64,000 bases of DNA, taken from positions 4,526,001 through 4,590,000 of the forward strand of contig NZ_CP029192.1 of assembly GCF_008642315.1 (NCBI RefSeq). Reading direction: 5' to 3'. Position 1 is the stretch's first letter, and each line of letters opens with the position of its first letter. Both the position numbers and the translations under genes were made by a program. Below the pieces are notes generated by a model. That model was not told where the DNA came from. It searched no databases and was given only the letters and a program-made list of their open reading frames with translations. This DNA is from Streptomyces venezuelae (GTDB lineage: Bacteria > Actinomycetota > Actinomycetes > Streptomycetales > Streptomycetaceae). This document shows, piece by piece, positions 38,649 to 47,402 of the stretch.

Positions 38649-38694
38649 ACGTGGGGCTGATGTCAGACGTCGAACGTGGGGCTGGTGTCAGACG
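38647..38694. repeat. 25-bp-period tandem duplication at convergent gene ends
   Basis: GAACGTGGGGCTGATGTCAGACG (38647-38669) is repeated with one base change at 38672-38694. The first copy overlaps the M23 stop codon and the second contains the HAD stop (38688-38690). Confidence 0.85.
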
Positions 38695-39614
38695 CCGTCC
38701 GACGCCCGCCGGTCCGCCAGAATCTGCTCGATCACGACCGCCACCCCGTCGTCGTTGTTGGCGACCGTGCGCCCGGAGGCCGCGGCGATGACGTCCGGGT
38801 GGGCGTTGCCCATCGCGTACGACGTACCCGCCCAGGTGAGCATCTCGATGTCGTTCGGCATGTCTCCGAAGGCGACGACTTCCGCGGGCGTGATGCCGCG
38901 CTCGGCGCAGTACAGCTCCAGGGTGCTCGCCTTGGAGACGCCCGGGCCGCTGATCTCCAGGAGGGCGCTGGGGCTCGACCGGGTGACCGTCGCGCGGTCG
39001 CCGATGGCCGCGCGGGCGAGGATCAGGAACTCGTCGGGCGCGAGACCGGGGTGGAATGCGAGCACCTTCAGTACGGGCTGTTCGGCGACCGCGGAGTCCG
39101 CGAGGGTCTCGGCGAGCAGCTTCTCGGCGGGCGCGACGCTCTCGCCCGGCTCCATGTGGAGCGGTGGGTACGTCTCCTCGTGGTGCAGTCCCCCGGTCCG
39201 CTCGATCGCGAAGGACGTGCCCGGCGCGGCGGCGCGCAGCCGGCGCACGACGTCGAGGGCGCACTCCCGCGTCAGCTCGCGGACCTTGACGAAGCTGTGG
39301 GTGCCGGGGCCGCCGTGCAGGTCGACGACCGCGGCGCCGTTGCCGCAGATGGCGAGGCCGTGGCCGTGGACGTGGGCACTGACGACGTCCATCCAGCGCG
39401 CCGGGCGACCGGTCACGAAGAAGACCTCGATCCCGGCGGCCTCGGCGGCGGCGAGGGCGGCGACCGTGCGGTCGGAGACCGACTTGTCGTCGCGCAGCAA
39501 TGTGCCGTCCAGGTCCGTCGCGATCAGCCGGGGCCGCGGCCGCGGTGCGGCCGGGCTGCTGGCTGCGGGGGCGGAGGGGGCCGGGGTCCGGGGCCCAGGG
39601 GTAGCTGAGGTCAC
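38688..39614 (-). CDS. Cof-type HAD hydrolase
   Basis: 308 aa. HAD motifs: [12 protein letters not shown] (motif I), FFVTGRPARW (motif II), K in VSKASTLE, and [11 protein letters not shown] (motif IV). A large cap of the Cof/SPP type points to sugar-phosphate phosphatases. An Ala/Pro-rich leader precedes motif I. I prefer GTG 39614, which has GACAAT 7 nt before it and would be leaderless; other starts run further into the divergent region. Close paralogue at 50245-51069. Confidence 0.85.
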   Translation of the reverse strand: MTSATPGPRTPAPSAPAASSPAAPRPRPRLIATDLDGTLLRDDKSVSDRTVAALAAAEAAGIEVFFVTGRPARWMDVVSAHVHGHGLAICGNGAAVVDLHGGPGTHSFVKVRELTRECALDVVRRLRAAAPGTSFAIERTGGLHHEETYPPLHMEPGESVAPAEKLLAETLADSAVAEQPVLKVLAFHPGLAPDEFLILARAAIGDRATVTRSSPSALLEISGPGVSKASTLELYCAERGITPAEVVAFGDMPNDIEMLTWAGTSYAMGNAHPDVIAAASGRTVANNDDGVAVVIEQILADRRASDGV

Positions 39615-39708
39615 GCCGTCGATTGTCCCGCACATGTCTGCACGGGCGTGCGCTGGGGCGCACATCTGAGTGGGCCGGCGCGCTGCTGTCCCCCGTAAGC
39701 TCTGAGGC

Positions 39709-40620
39709 ATGAGTCTGCGCCTGAGCACCGTGATTCTCCCCGTGCACCGCTGGAACGAAGGTGGCCGCGAACAGTGGCTGCGGGCCGAGGAGCTCGGCTT
39801 TCACACGGCGTACACGTACGACCACCTGGCCTGGCGCACGTTCCGCGACGGCCCGTGGTTCGGCGCCGTGCCGACCCTGACGGCCGCCGCGACGGTCACC
39901 GAGCGGCTGCGGCTGGGCACGCTCGTCACCTCGCCCAACTTCCGGCACCCCGTGACGCTCGCCAAGGAACTCATCTCGCTCGACGACATCTCCGGCGGCC
40001 GGATCACCCTCGGCATCGGCGCCGGAGGCAACGGCTTCGACGCGACGACGCTGCTCAAGGGCGACGAGGAGCCGTGGACCCCGCGTGAGCGGGCCGACCG
40101 TTTCGGCGAGTTCGTGCCGCTGCTCGACCGGCTGCTCACCGAGGACGCGGTGACGTACGAGGGGACCTTCTACTCGGCGCGTGAGGCGCGCAACATCCCG
40201 GGCTGCGCGCAGCGGCCGAGGCTGCCCTTCGCGGTCGCGGCCACCGGCCCGCGCGGTCTGCGCCTCGCGGCCCGGCACGGGCAGGCGTGGGTGACCACGG
40301 GGGACCCGAAGCTCTACGAGTCGGGCACGCCCGAGGAGTCCCGCGAGGCGATCCGCGGCCAGGTCGACAAGCTCGGCAAGGCGTGCGCGGAGGCCGGCCG
40401 CGACGTGGCCGAACTGGACAAGATCCTTCTGACGGGCTTCACCCCGGACCGCAACCGTCCGCTGGAGTCGCTGGACGCCTTCGTGGACTTCGCGGGGCGC
40501 CACCAGGAGCTCGGCTTCACCGAGCTCGCCGTCCACTGGCCGATTCCCGGGTCCGACTTCGCCGCGGACCAGTCGGTGTTCGAGCAGATCGCCACGGAGG
40601 CGATCGCCCAGCTCGGCTGA
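39709..40620 (+). CDS. LLM-class F420-dependent oxidoreductase
   Basis: 303-aa luciferase-like flavin monooxygenase of the F420 subfamily, with signatures HLAWRTFRDGPWFGAVPTLTAAATVTERLRLGTLVTSPNFRHP and GGRITLGIGAGGNG. Reduced F420 is abundant in Streptomyces and the likely cofactor. TAAGCT lies 7 nt before ATG 39709, fitting a leaderless mRNA. Converges with kptA. Substrate unknown. Confidence 0.9.
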   Translation: MSLRLSTVILPVHRWNEGGREQWLRAEELGFHTAYTYDHLAWRTFRDGPWFGAVPTLTAAATVTERLRLGTLVTSPNFRHPVTLAKELISLDDISGGRITLGIGAGGNGFDATTLLKGDEEPWTPRERADRFGEFVPLLDRLLTEDAVTYEGTFYSAREARNIPGCAQRPRLPFAVAATGPRGLRLAARHGQAWVTTGDPKLYESGTPEESREAIRGQVDKLGKACAEAGRDVAELDKILLTGFTPDRNRPLESLDAFVDFAGRHQELGFTELAVHWPIPGSDFAADQSVFEQIATEAIAQLG

Positions 40621-40641
40621 GGCCGAGTCCCGAGAGGGTTC

Positions 40642-41229
40642 TCAGCGCGGCTCGGGAAGCCGCAGGAAGCCGGGCGGCACCGCGGCCGTGAGCCAGACGC
40701 CGTTGGCGCTGACCTGGAAGACGTGCCCGGCGCGGTGCATCGTGCCCGCGTCGACGGACAGGACGACGGGCCTTCCCCTGCGGGCGCCTACGCGCGTCGC
40801 TGTCTCGCGGTCGGGCGAGAGGTGCACGGCGTGCCGGTTCATGGGGCGCAGGCCTTCGGCGCGGATCGCGGCCAGGTGGGCGGCGACGGTGCCGTGGTAG
40901 AGGTACGCGGGCGGGGAGGCCGGGGGCAGGTCGAGGTCGACCTCGACGGAGTGGCCCTGGCTGGCGCGGATCCGGTCGCCCTCGATGGCGAAGCGCTGCT
41001 TGTCGTTGACGGTCACCACGTGGTCGAGCTCGGCCCTGGTGAACGGGAAGCGGTGGGCGGCGGCCGCGGCGAGGAGCGCGTCGATCTCCACCCAGCCGTT
41101 CGCGTCGAGGGTGAGTCCGATCCGGTGCGGGCTGTGGCGCAGGTGTTTCGACAGGTACTTGGACACCTTCACGGTGCGCTGTTCGTCCGCTGCACGGGGT
41201 CCCTCTTCTGTGGGACGTCCTTCTTTCAT
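40642..41229 (-). CDS. kptA: RNA 2'-phosphotransferase KptA/Tpt1
   Basis: 195 aa. The family residues are visible: KVSKYLSKHLRHSPHRIGL, VNDKQRFAIEGDRIRASQGHS, YHGT and MNRHAVHLS. In yeast Tpt1 this removes a splice-junction 2'-phosphate from tRNA using NAD+. Bacteria lack that splicing pathway, so the natural substrate is unclear; repair or ADP-ribosylation roles have been suggested for family members. Complete length. The upstream gap to the MerR gene carries DnaA boxes. Confidence 0.92.
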   Translation of the reverse strand: MKEGRPTEEGPRAADEQRTVKVSKYLSKHLRHSPHRIGLTLDANGWVEIDALLAAAAAHRFPFTRAELDHVVTVNDKQRFAIEGDRIRASQGHSVEVDLDLPPASPPAYLYHGTVAAHLAAIRAEGLRPMNRHAVHLSPDRETATRVGARRGRPVVLSVDAGTMHRAGHVFQVSANGVWLTAAVPPGFLRLPEPR

Positions 41230-41313
41230 GCGCTCAGCGTCGCGCTCACCCGTTCTCCGCGCACTCGATTTTTGTCCACCGGCTTTTCATCGAAAGATTC
41301 CGGCTCGCATGTT

Positions 41314-41367
41314 TGATCCACAACCAAGTCCGGTTATCCACAGGCCAGTTGACGATTCTGTGGACAA
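41314..41367. other. DnaA-box group upstream of kptA
   Basis: Two perfect boxes, TTATCCACA (41334-41342, plus strand) and TTGTCCACA (minus strand, 41359-41367), and a one-mismatch TGATCCACA (41314-41322). They lie in the 168-bp gap between kptA's start and the MerR stop. Confidence 0.65.
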
Positions 41368-41397
41368 CTCGCAACCGAGAAAGGGCATTTGCCCAAC

Positions 41398-42303
41398 TTA
41401 ACTACTGCTACGGCTATGTGCGGAAAGGGCGTCCAATGTCCGTGTCTGCACCTCACGTTCGGCAGCCGCGGCGATGAAAGCCGCCGCGTTCTCCTCGCCA
41501 ACAAGCGCCTGCACAGCCCGCATTGTGGAAACAGGCAGAGCCACATACTGGGGTTCTTCCGCCACTGGCGGCACCGCACCCGACTCCAGATGCTGCCGCA
41601 GGTGCTTGGTTGCGAACATCCGCATCGCGCGCGCCAGTTCGGCGTCGACCGACTGCTGGGCGAGCGGTCGCAGCTTGCGCACGAGGGACGCAGCCTCGGC
41701 CGCATCCGCCTCCGTCGGCGGATGATGATCGAGATAGCGCGCGAAGACGTGCTCGGTCGTGAACTCCAGGAAACGCGAGGCTATGTGCTCGACCTGGACC
41801 CTCAACTCGCGCAAATGCCCGGAGATCGCCAGCAGCGGAACACCGGCCGCGTACAACTCGACGGCCACGGACAACTCTTGAGGGCTCGGCACCAGGTACT
41901 CGTCCTCGCGGCCCGGCACCGGCTCCAGCACGCCCAGAGCGACCGCGTCGGCCACCGCCGCCTCGTCCGGAGTGCCGCCGAACGCCGCGTCGAGCTCGGC
42001 CCGGGTGATCCGGTCCGCCTTCTCGTCCGTCCACGGCCCGTCGACCTCGGCGACCAGACCGAGCACCCCGCCGAGCCCGCGCCCGGCGTCCCAGGCCTCC
42101 AGGAGCTCCTTGATGGAGGCCAGGGTGTAGCCGCGGTCCAGCAGGTCCGCGATCTGCCGCAGCCGAGCCAGGTGCGCGTCCCCGTACACATTGGCCCGGC
42201 CGCGGCGCTCCGGGCGGGGGAGCAGACCGCGGTCCTGATAGGCGCGGATGGTCCGGACCGTGGCACCGCTGTGGTGCGCCAGGTCCTCGATGCGGTACTC
42301 CAC
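41398..42303 (-). CDS. MerR-family transcriptional regulator, large form
   Basis: 301 aa. N-terminal domain MEYRIEDLAHHSGATVRTIRAYQDRGLLPRPERRGRANVYGDAHLARLRQIADLLDRGYTLASIKELLE; GTG 42303 has GGAGGA about 8 nt upstream. The large C-terminal part (from about 110) has no metal-binding Cys and probably binds an organic ligand. Its upstream region holds a putative MITE. It follows the hydrolase gene on the same strand by about 200 bp. Confidence 0.9.
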   Translation of the reverse strand: MEYRIEDLAHHSGATVRTIRAYQDRGLLPRPERRGRANVYGDAHLARLRQIADLLDRGYTLASIKELLEAWDAGRGLGGVLGLVAEVDGPWTDEKADRITRAELDAAFGGTPDEAAVADAVALGVLEPVPGREDEYLVPSPQELSVAVELYAAGVPLLAISGHLRELRVQVEHIASRFLEFTTEHVFARYLDHHPPTEADAAEAASLVRKLRPLAQQSVDAELARAMRMFATKHLRQHLESGAVPPVAEEPQYVALPVSTMRAVQALVGEENAAAFIAAAAEREVQTRTLDALSAHSRSSS

Positions 42304-42326
42304 GCTGCTCGTCCTCCGTGATGGGC

Positions 42327-42507
42327 CTAGGGCCTGTGTCGGAAGTCCCGCCTGCCCCGCGACGCCCGGCACGCACGCTCGCCGCGTTGTCGGGCACACC
42401 CCGATACAACCAGTATCGGGGCGACCCTCCGCCTTGCGATCGCACGCACCGGACGCCGCGGGGCCCGCCCTCCGGGCGGACGACGGGACTTCCGACACAG
42501 GCCCTAG
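42327..42507. mobile_element. Putative MITE with 20-bp perfect terminal inverted repeats
   Basis: The ends GGCCTGTGTCGGAAGTCCCG (42331-42350) and its reverse complement (42484-42503) match perfectly over 20 bp. Both are flanked by CTAG (42327-42330 and 42504-42507), a 4-bp target duplication as seen with IS5/IS427-group elements. The 173-bp element encodes no transposase. The interior has a perfect 9-bp hairpin, CCCCGATAC (42399-42407) with GTATCGGGG (42413-42421). It lies in front of the MerR gene, and the right CTAG provides the stop codon of the hydrolase. No source IS was seen. Confidence 0.65.
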
Positions 42508-43436
42508 GCGGTGGCCGTCCTGCCGATCGCGCCCGCCGCCACCCGCGCCGCGGGCGACTGCGCCAGATACTCGACGGCCTTGCGCAACGAGCCTTCCTGC
42601 GAGGGATGGTACGACCGTCGCAGGTAGCGCGGTATCGCCGTGCCGAGCTCCCGCCAGGTGGGCAGCAGGCCCTTCCCGACCGCCCTGTTGTGCTCCGCCA
42701 GTGAGTACCGCAAGCGGCCCGCGAGTTGGGGGTCGTGACGGATCAGATAGGCCGTCCCCCACACCCACAGGTACAGCATCACCGGAGCCGTGACCGTCAT
42801 GCCCGCGATGCGCCGGGCATACCGGGGCAGGCCGCGCCCGCCGCAGTGCTGGAACATGTCGAAGGCCACCGCGCGGTGCTCGACCTCCTCCGCGCCGTGC
42901 CAGCGCAGCAGGTCGAGCATCACCTCGTCGGACCCCGCGCGGTCGAGGCCCTCGGCGTGCAGGACCCAGTCGCCGAGGACCGCCGTGAACTGCTCGATCG
43001 CGGCGATGACCGACAGCCGGAAGCGCAGCCACTCCTGCGTCGGCACCGGCGCCCCCAGCGGCGGCCTCTCCCCGAGGAGCCTCTCGAAGAGGAAGTCGAC
43101 GTACTTCGTGAAGGCGGCGGTGTCCAGGCGCTGGGCCGCCAGATGGTCCAGCACGTGCGCGTGCTGCACGCTGTGCGTGGCCTCCTGGCCCATGAACCCC
43201 TTCACGTCGCCCCGCAGCACCGGATCGGTGATCAGCGGCAGGCCTTCCTTGAAGACCTTCACGAACCACCGCTCCCCCGCGGGAAGCAGCAGATGCAGGA
43301 CGTTGATGACGTGCGTGGCGGTCGGCTCGTCCGGTATCCAGTGCAGTGGTGTCCCGTGCCAGTCGAACGAGACGCGGCGCGGGACGATCGCGTAGTGCTC
43401 CTCGGCGTGTGTGCCGGTCTCCTTCTCCGTGCTCAC
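42504..43436 (-). CDS. Metal-dependent hydrolase (PF10118-like)
   Basis: 310 aa, YbfG/PF10118-type protein with helical-bundle, di-iron-like ligands: HSVQHAHVLDHL, and EEVEHRAVAFDMF (ExxH). Start GTG 43436 overlaps the EphD-like stop by 4 bp (GTGA), so it is translationally coupled. The TAG stop lies within the CTAG flanking the putative MITE, so the original C-terminus may have been altered. Function unproven; the operon suggests lipid or xenobiotic processing. Confidence 0.8.
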   Translation of the reverse strand: MSTEKETGTHAEEHYAIVPRRVSFDWHGTPLHWIPDEPTATHVINVLHLLLPAGERWFVKVFKEGLPLITDPVLRGDVKGFMGQEATHSVQHAHVLDHLAAQRLDTAAFTKYVDFLFERLLGERPPLGAPVPTQEWLRFRLSVIAAIEQFTAVLGDWVLHAEGLDRAGSDEVMLDLLRWHGAEEVEHRAVAFDMFQHCGGRGLPRYARRIAGMTVTAPVMLYLWVWGTAYLIRHDPQLAGRLRYSLAEHNRAVGKGLLPTWRELGTAIPRYLRRSYHPSQEGSLRKAVEYLAQSPAARVAAGAIGRTATA

Positions 43437-45250
43437 AACGGCGGCTCCAATCGGGCGATCGCACGCAGGGCCTTCGGGCTGAAGCGCGACATGAAGCGGG
43501 CGCCGCGCGCCTCGGGGGTGACCGGGACGACCGCCTGGTTCTTGACCACGGCGTGCAGGATCGCGTCGGCGACCTTCTCCGGCGGGTAGTTCCGCAGGCC
43601 GTACAGCCGGGCGGACCTCTTCTGGCGGCGCTTCTCCTCCTCCGCCCCGACGCCCACGAAACGGGACGTCGACGTGATGTTGGTGTTCACGATGCCCGGG
43701 CAGATCGCGGAGACGCCGATGCCCTGGTCCGCGAGCTCCGCGCGCAGGCACTCGCTGAGCATCAGGACCGCCGCCTTCGAGGTGCTGTAGGCGGGCAGGG
43801 CCTTGGACGGCTGGTACGCCGCGGCCGACGCGGTGTTGACGATGTGGCCGCCCTGACCGCGCTCGGCCATCTGCTTGCCGAAGAGCCGGCAGCCGTGGAT
43901 CACGCCCCACAGGTTGACGTCGAGGACCTTCTTCCAGTCGTCACCCGTGGTGTCGAGGAATGAGCCCGCGAGGCCGATGCCCGCGTTGTTCACCAGGACG
44001 TCCACCACGCCGTACTCCGCGGCGACCCGGGCGGCGAGTTTCTCCATGGCCTGCTCGTCGGAGACGTCAACCGTCTCGCCCCAGGCGTCCGGGGCGCCTA
44101 TCAGGCGGGACATCTCCGCCGTGCGGGCCGCGCTCTCCGCGTCCCGGTCGACGGCCACCACGCGGGCGCCCGCCTCGGCGAACGCGAAGGCGGTGGCCCG
44201 CCCGATGCCGCTGCCCGCCCCCGTGACCAGGACGAGCTGGCCGCCGAACCGGTCGGCGTGCTTCCCGGTTGCCGAACTGGCCTGGGAGGGCAAGCCGTCC
44301 TCGTTCGCCGTGACGAACTCACCGATCCACGCGGCCAGCCGGTCGGGCCTGGTGCGCGGCACCCAGTGCTTGGCCGGCAGGGTGCGCCGGACCAGCTGCG
44401 GGGCCCACAGCTCCAGTTCGTCGTAGAGCCGCTCGGACAGGAAGATGTCCCCGGAGGGCGTGATGAGCTGCACGGGCGCGTGGGCGTACGCATCGGCGCG
44501 CGGCCTGCGCAGCCGTGCGCGCACGTTGTCCCGGTAGAGCCAGGCGCCGTGCGCGGCGTCCTGGGGGAGCGACGCCGTCGGGTAGTCGCCCGCGGGGACC
44601 TTCTCCATGCGCTGCAGGATCTTCGGCCACTGCTTGCCGAGCGGTCCGCGCCAGGCGAGCTCGGGGAGGACGGGGGTGTGCAGCATGTACACGTACCAGG
44701 ACTTGGCGCCCTGGCCGAGGAGTTGGCCGACCTGGCGCGGGGTCGGCCGTGTCATCCGCTTCTTGATCCAGTGGCCGAAGTGGTCGAGCGAGGGCCCCGA
44801 CATCGACGTGAAGGACGCGATGCGGCCCTCCGTCCGCTTGACCGTGACGAACTCCCAGGACTGCACCGAGCCCCAGTCGTGCCCGACCACGTGCACCGGC
44901 CCGTCCGGGCTGACCGCGTCGACGACCGCCAGGAAGTCGTCGGTCAGCTTCTCCAGAGTGAAGCCGCCGCGCAGCGGCCGCGGGGCGGTCGACCTGCCGT
45001 GGCCCCGGACGTCGTACAACACGACGTGGAAGTCGTCGGCCAGACGCTCCGCCACCTCGGACCACACCTCTTTGGAGTCCGGATAGCCGTGCACCAGCAG
45101 GACCGTGGGCCGCTCCGGGTCGCCGAGCTCGGCGACGCACAGCTCCACGCCGCCCGTCCGCACCCAGCGCTCACGCGCGTCCCGCAGGCCCTTGCCGGTG
45201 CCCTTGTCCGTGCCCCTGCCGGTGCCCTTGGCGATGTCTCCGGTCGTCAT
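43433..45250 (-). CDS. EphD-like alpha/beta-hydrolase + short-chain dehydrogenase fusion
   Basis: 605 aa. Residues 25-310: an alpha/beta hydrolase of the epoxide-hydrolase type (HGYP, HDWGSVQSW nucleophile region, SGDIFL, AKHW His). Residues 335-605: an SDR (TGAGSGIG, NNAG, YxxxK in YSTSK). This layout matches mycobacterial EphD, which is linked to mycolic-acid modification; Streptomyces lack mycolates, so the substrate must differ. A Gly/Thr/Lys tract opens the protein. ATG 45250 overlaps the M24 stop by 4 bp. Confidence 0.9.
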   Translation of the reverse strand: MTTGDIAKGTGRGTDKGTGKGLRDARERWVRTGGVELCVAELGDPERPTVLLVHGYPDSKEVWSEVAERLADDFHVVLYDVRGHGRSTAPRPLRGGFTLEKLTDDFLAVVDAVSPDGPVHVVGHDWGSVQSWEFVTVKRTEGRIASFTSMSGPSLDHFGHWIKKRMTRPTPRQVGQLLGQGAKSWYVYMLHTPVLPELAWRGPLGKQWPKILQRMEKVPAGDYPTASLPQDAAHGAWLYRDNVRARLRRPRADAYAHAPVQLITPSGDIFLSERLYDELELWAPQLVRRTLPAKHWVPRTRPDRLAAWIGEFVTANEDGLPSQASSATGKHADRFGGQLVLVTGAGSGIGRATAFAFAEAGARVVAVDRDAESAARTAEMSRLIGAPDAWGETVDVSDEQAMEKLAARVAAEYGVVDVLVNNAGIGLAGSFLDTTGDDWKKVLDVNLWGVIHGCRLFGKQMAERGQGGHIVNTASAAAYQPSKALPAYSTSKAAVLMLSECLRAELADQGIGVSAICPGIVNTNITSTSRFVGVGAEEEKRRQKRSARLYGLRNYPPEKVADAILHAVVKNQAVVPVTPEARGARFMSRFSPKALRAIARLEPPL

Positions 45251-46098
45251 GCGGCGGCCCTCTCCTCAGCCCAGCGCCGCACATGCGGCAGATCGTCGTC
45301 CAGCCAGAACGCGCTCTGTTCGGGATCCTTGGAGTCGGTGACGACCAGGATCTCCTCGAACTTCGCGCCCGTACCCCTGAAGCCGAGGTGCGGTTCGACC
45401 GCCCAGAGCCCCTTTCGGGGCGGGTGGTCGGAGAATTTGTACGGGGACCACAGGGGCGACCAGCCGTCCCGGTGTCCGTGCAGGGCGTCGCTCGCCAGGC
45501 CCTTCAGCGACTGCGTGCCGAACCCGAACAGGTGCGGGGTCAGACGGCGCTCCTTGACCCGGTCGACCTTGTGCGCGATGACGCCGAACGGATACGCCCG
45601 ATGCCGGTTCGCGTACCCCTGGCGGACCATGAGGCGGTCCACGCTCTCGTAGATCTCGCGGAGGGGTCTGCGCTCGCGGACCTCGCGCAGGATCAGCTCG
45701 CGGTGCGCCTCCAGGTCGGCGAGGAGCTTGTCGTGCACGGGGTTGAGGCCGAGACAGCCTGAATAGCCGATGTCCGCTGTGAATCCTCTGTAGACCGGGG
45801 CCATGTCGAGGATGAACGGCATCCCCGGCTCCAGCCTGCGGTTGGTCGGGAAGAACTGCAGCGGCACACGGAAGTTCACGAACGCCGTACGGTCGCCGAA
45901 CCAGGCGAAGGGGAGGTGGAACCAGTCCCGCACGCCCCGCTCGCGCAGCCACTCGCGCTGCATCCGCGCCGCCTCGCGCTCCGTCACACCCGGCCTGAGC
46001 TGGGCCGCGACCGCTTCCGCGCACGCGTACGCCAGAGTCTGAACCTCTCTGAACCCCCGCAGTTCCGCGGAGAGTTCGCCTGCCACTGCTGAGGTCAT
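45247..46098 (-). CDS. M24-family metallopeptidase-like protein
   Basis: 283 aa, pita-bread fold. Metal ligands are recognisable: FILDMAPVYRGFTADIG (two Asp), LWAVEPHLG (Glu) and KFEEILVVTD (Glu), but the usual His is less clear, around LFGFGTQSLKG. I choose ATG 46098 (MTSAVAGELSAELR); the upstream in-frame part is not family-like. First gene of the overlapping operon with the EphD-like and hydrolase genes. Could be an aminopeptidase-like hydrolase. Confidence 0.82.
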   Translation of the reverse strand: MTSAVAGELSAELRGFREVQTLAYACAEAVAAQLRPGVTEREAARMQREWLRERGVRDWFHLPFAWFGDRTAFVNFRVPLQFFPTNRRLEPGMPFILDMAPVYRGFTADIGYSGCLGLNPVHDKLLADLEAHRELILREVRERRPLREIYESVDRLMVRQGYANRHRAYPFGVIAHKVDRVKERRLTPHLFGFGTQSLKGLASDALHGHRDGWSPLWSPYKFSDHPPRKGLWAVEPHLGFRGTGAKFEEILVVTDSKDPEQSAFWLDDDLPHVRRWAEERAAA

Positions 46099-46352
46099 GC
46101 CACCGTCCGTCCCGAGTCCGGTCTTCCCGTGTCCGGTCCATCGCCGTACGCGGTCGTAACTTGACACTGATGAATGTGACAATGCCCGGCGGCTACGTCA
46201 ATAGTTCTGCCCAACCCTGCGGGGAAGGTCCGGAAGAACCCTCAAGGGGCGACTTCAGGACGACCCTTACGGGCCCGTAATACTCCAGAGTGAGGGCAGG
46301 CCAAGCCCATGGTCTGACGACCCGATGTGGGCTGCGCCACTACGGTCGAACC

Positions 46353-47402
46353 GTGACTGTGATCGCGACCGAAAGCCTGAGCAAGCGGTTCCCGAGGGTG
46401 ACCGCGCTTGACCGGCTCTCCATGGATATCGGGCCCGGTGTGACCGGACTCGTCGGAGCCAACGGAGCCGGCAAGTCCACACTGATCAAGATCCTGCTGG
46501 GTCTGTCCCCGGCCACGGAGGGCAGCGCCGCCGTGCTCGGACTCGACGTCGCCACCCGCGGCGGCGAGATCCGCGAGCGCGTCGGGTACATGCCGGAGCA
46601 CGACTGCCTGCCGCCCGACGTCTCGGCCACCGAGTTCGTCGTCCACATGGCGCGCATGTCAGGACTTCCGCCCACCGCGGCCCGCGAACGCACCGCGGAC
46701 ACCCTGCGCCACGTCGGGCTCTACGAAGAGCGGTACCGCCCCATGGGCGGCTACTCCACCGGCATGAAGCAGCGCGTGAAGCTCGCCCAGGCGCTCGTCC
46801 ACGACCCCCGGCTGGTCTTCCTCGACGAGCCGACGAACGGCCTCGACCCGGTCGGACGCGACGAGATGCTCGGCCTGATCCGCCGCGTCCACACCGACTT
46901 CGGCATCTCGGTCCTGGTCACCTCGCACCTCCTCGGCGAGCTGGAGCGCACCTGCGACCACGTCGTCGTCATCGACGGCGGCAAGCTCCTGCGGTCCAGC
47001 TCCACCACCGACTTCACCCAGACCACGACGACGCTGGCCGTCGAGGTCACGGACAACGACGAACACCCCGACGGCACCACCGCCCTGCGCGACGCCCTGC
47101 GGACGCGCGGCATCGACACGGAGACCGGCGGCGAACTGCCCGGCGCCGGGCACACGATCCTGCTCACCGCGGAGGGCGAGGAGACGTACGACGTCGTGCG
47201 CGACCTCGTCGCCGACCTCGGCCTCGGCCTCGTCCGCATGGAACAGCGCAGGCACCACATCGCGGAGGTCTTCAAGGACGAGCCGGGACAGGAGCCCGTG
47301 ACCGAACGCGCGGCCGCCTGGGCGGCCACGGCCGCCGCACAGCAGGCCGGCGCCGCTCAGCAGGCTGCCGCCGCACAGCAGAAGGAGGGAGGGGCGCGAT
47401 GA
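46353..47402 (+). CDS. ABC transporter ATP-binding protein 1
   Basis: 349 aa. Walker A GANGAGKST near residue 37, signature YSTGMKQRVKLAQAL, Walker B LVFLDEPTNGLDPVG, H-loop TSHLL. A regulatory C-terminal region and an Ala/Gln-rich tail follow. No Shine-Dalgarno: GTG 46353 lies 6 nt after TACGGT, so probably leaderless. First of four genes: ATPase-permease-ATPase-permease, an ABC-2 exporter layout. ATG of the next gene overlaps its stop. Confidence 0.9.
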   Translation: MTVIATESLSKRFPRVTALDRLSMDIGPGVTGLVGANGAGKSTLIKILLGLSPATEGSAAVLGLDVATRGGEIRERVGYMPEHDCLPPDVSATEFVVHMARMSGLPPTAARERTADTLRHVGLYEERYRPMGGYSTGMKQRVKLAQALVHDPRLVFLDEPTNGLDPVGRDEMLGLIRRVHTDFGISVLVTSHLLGELERTCDHVVVIDGGKLLRSSSTTDFTQTTTTLAVEVTDNDEHPDGTTALRDALRTRGIDTETGGELPGAGHTILLTAEGEETYDVVRDLVADLGLGLVRMEQRRHHIAEVFKDEPGQEPVTERAAAWAATAAAQQAGAAQQAAAAQQKEGGAR

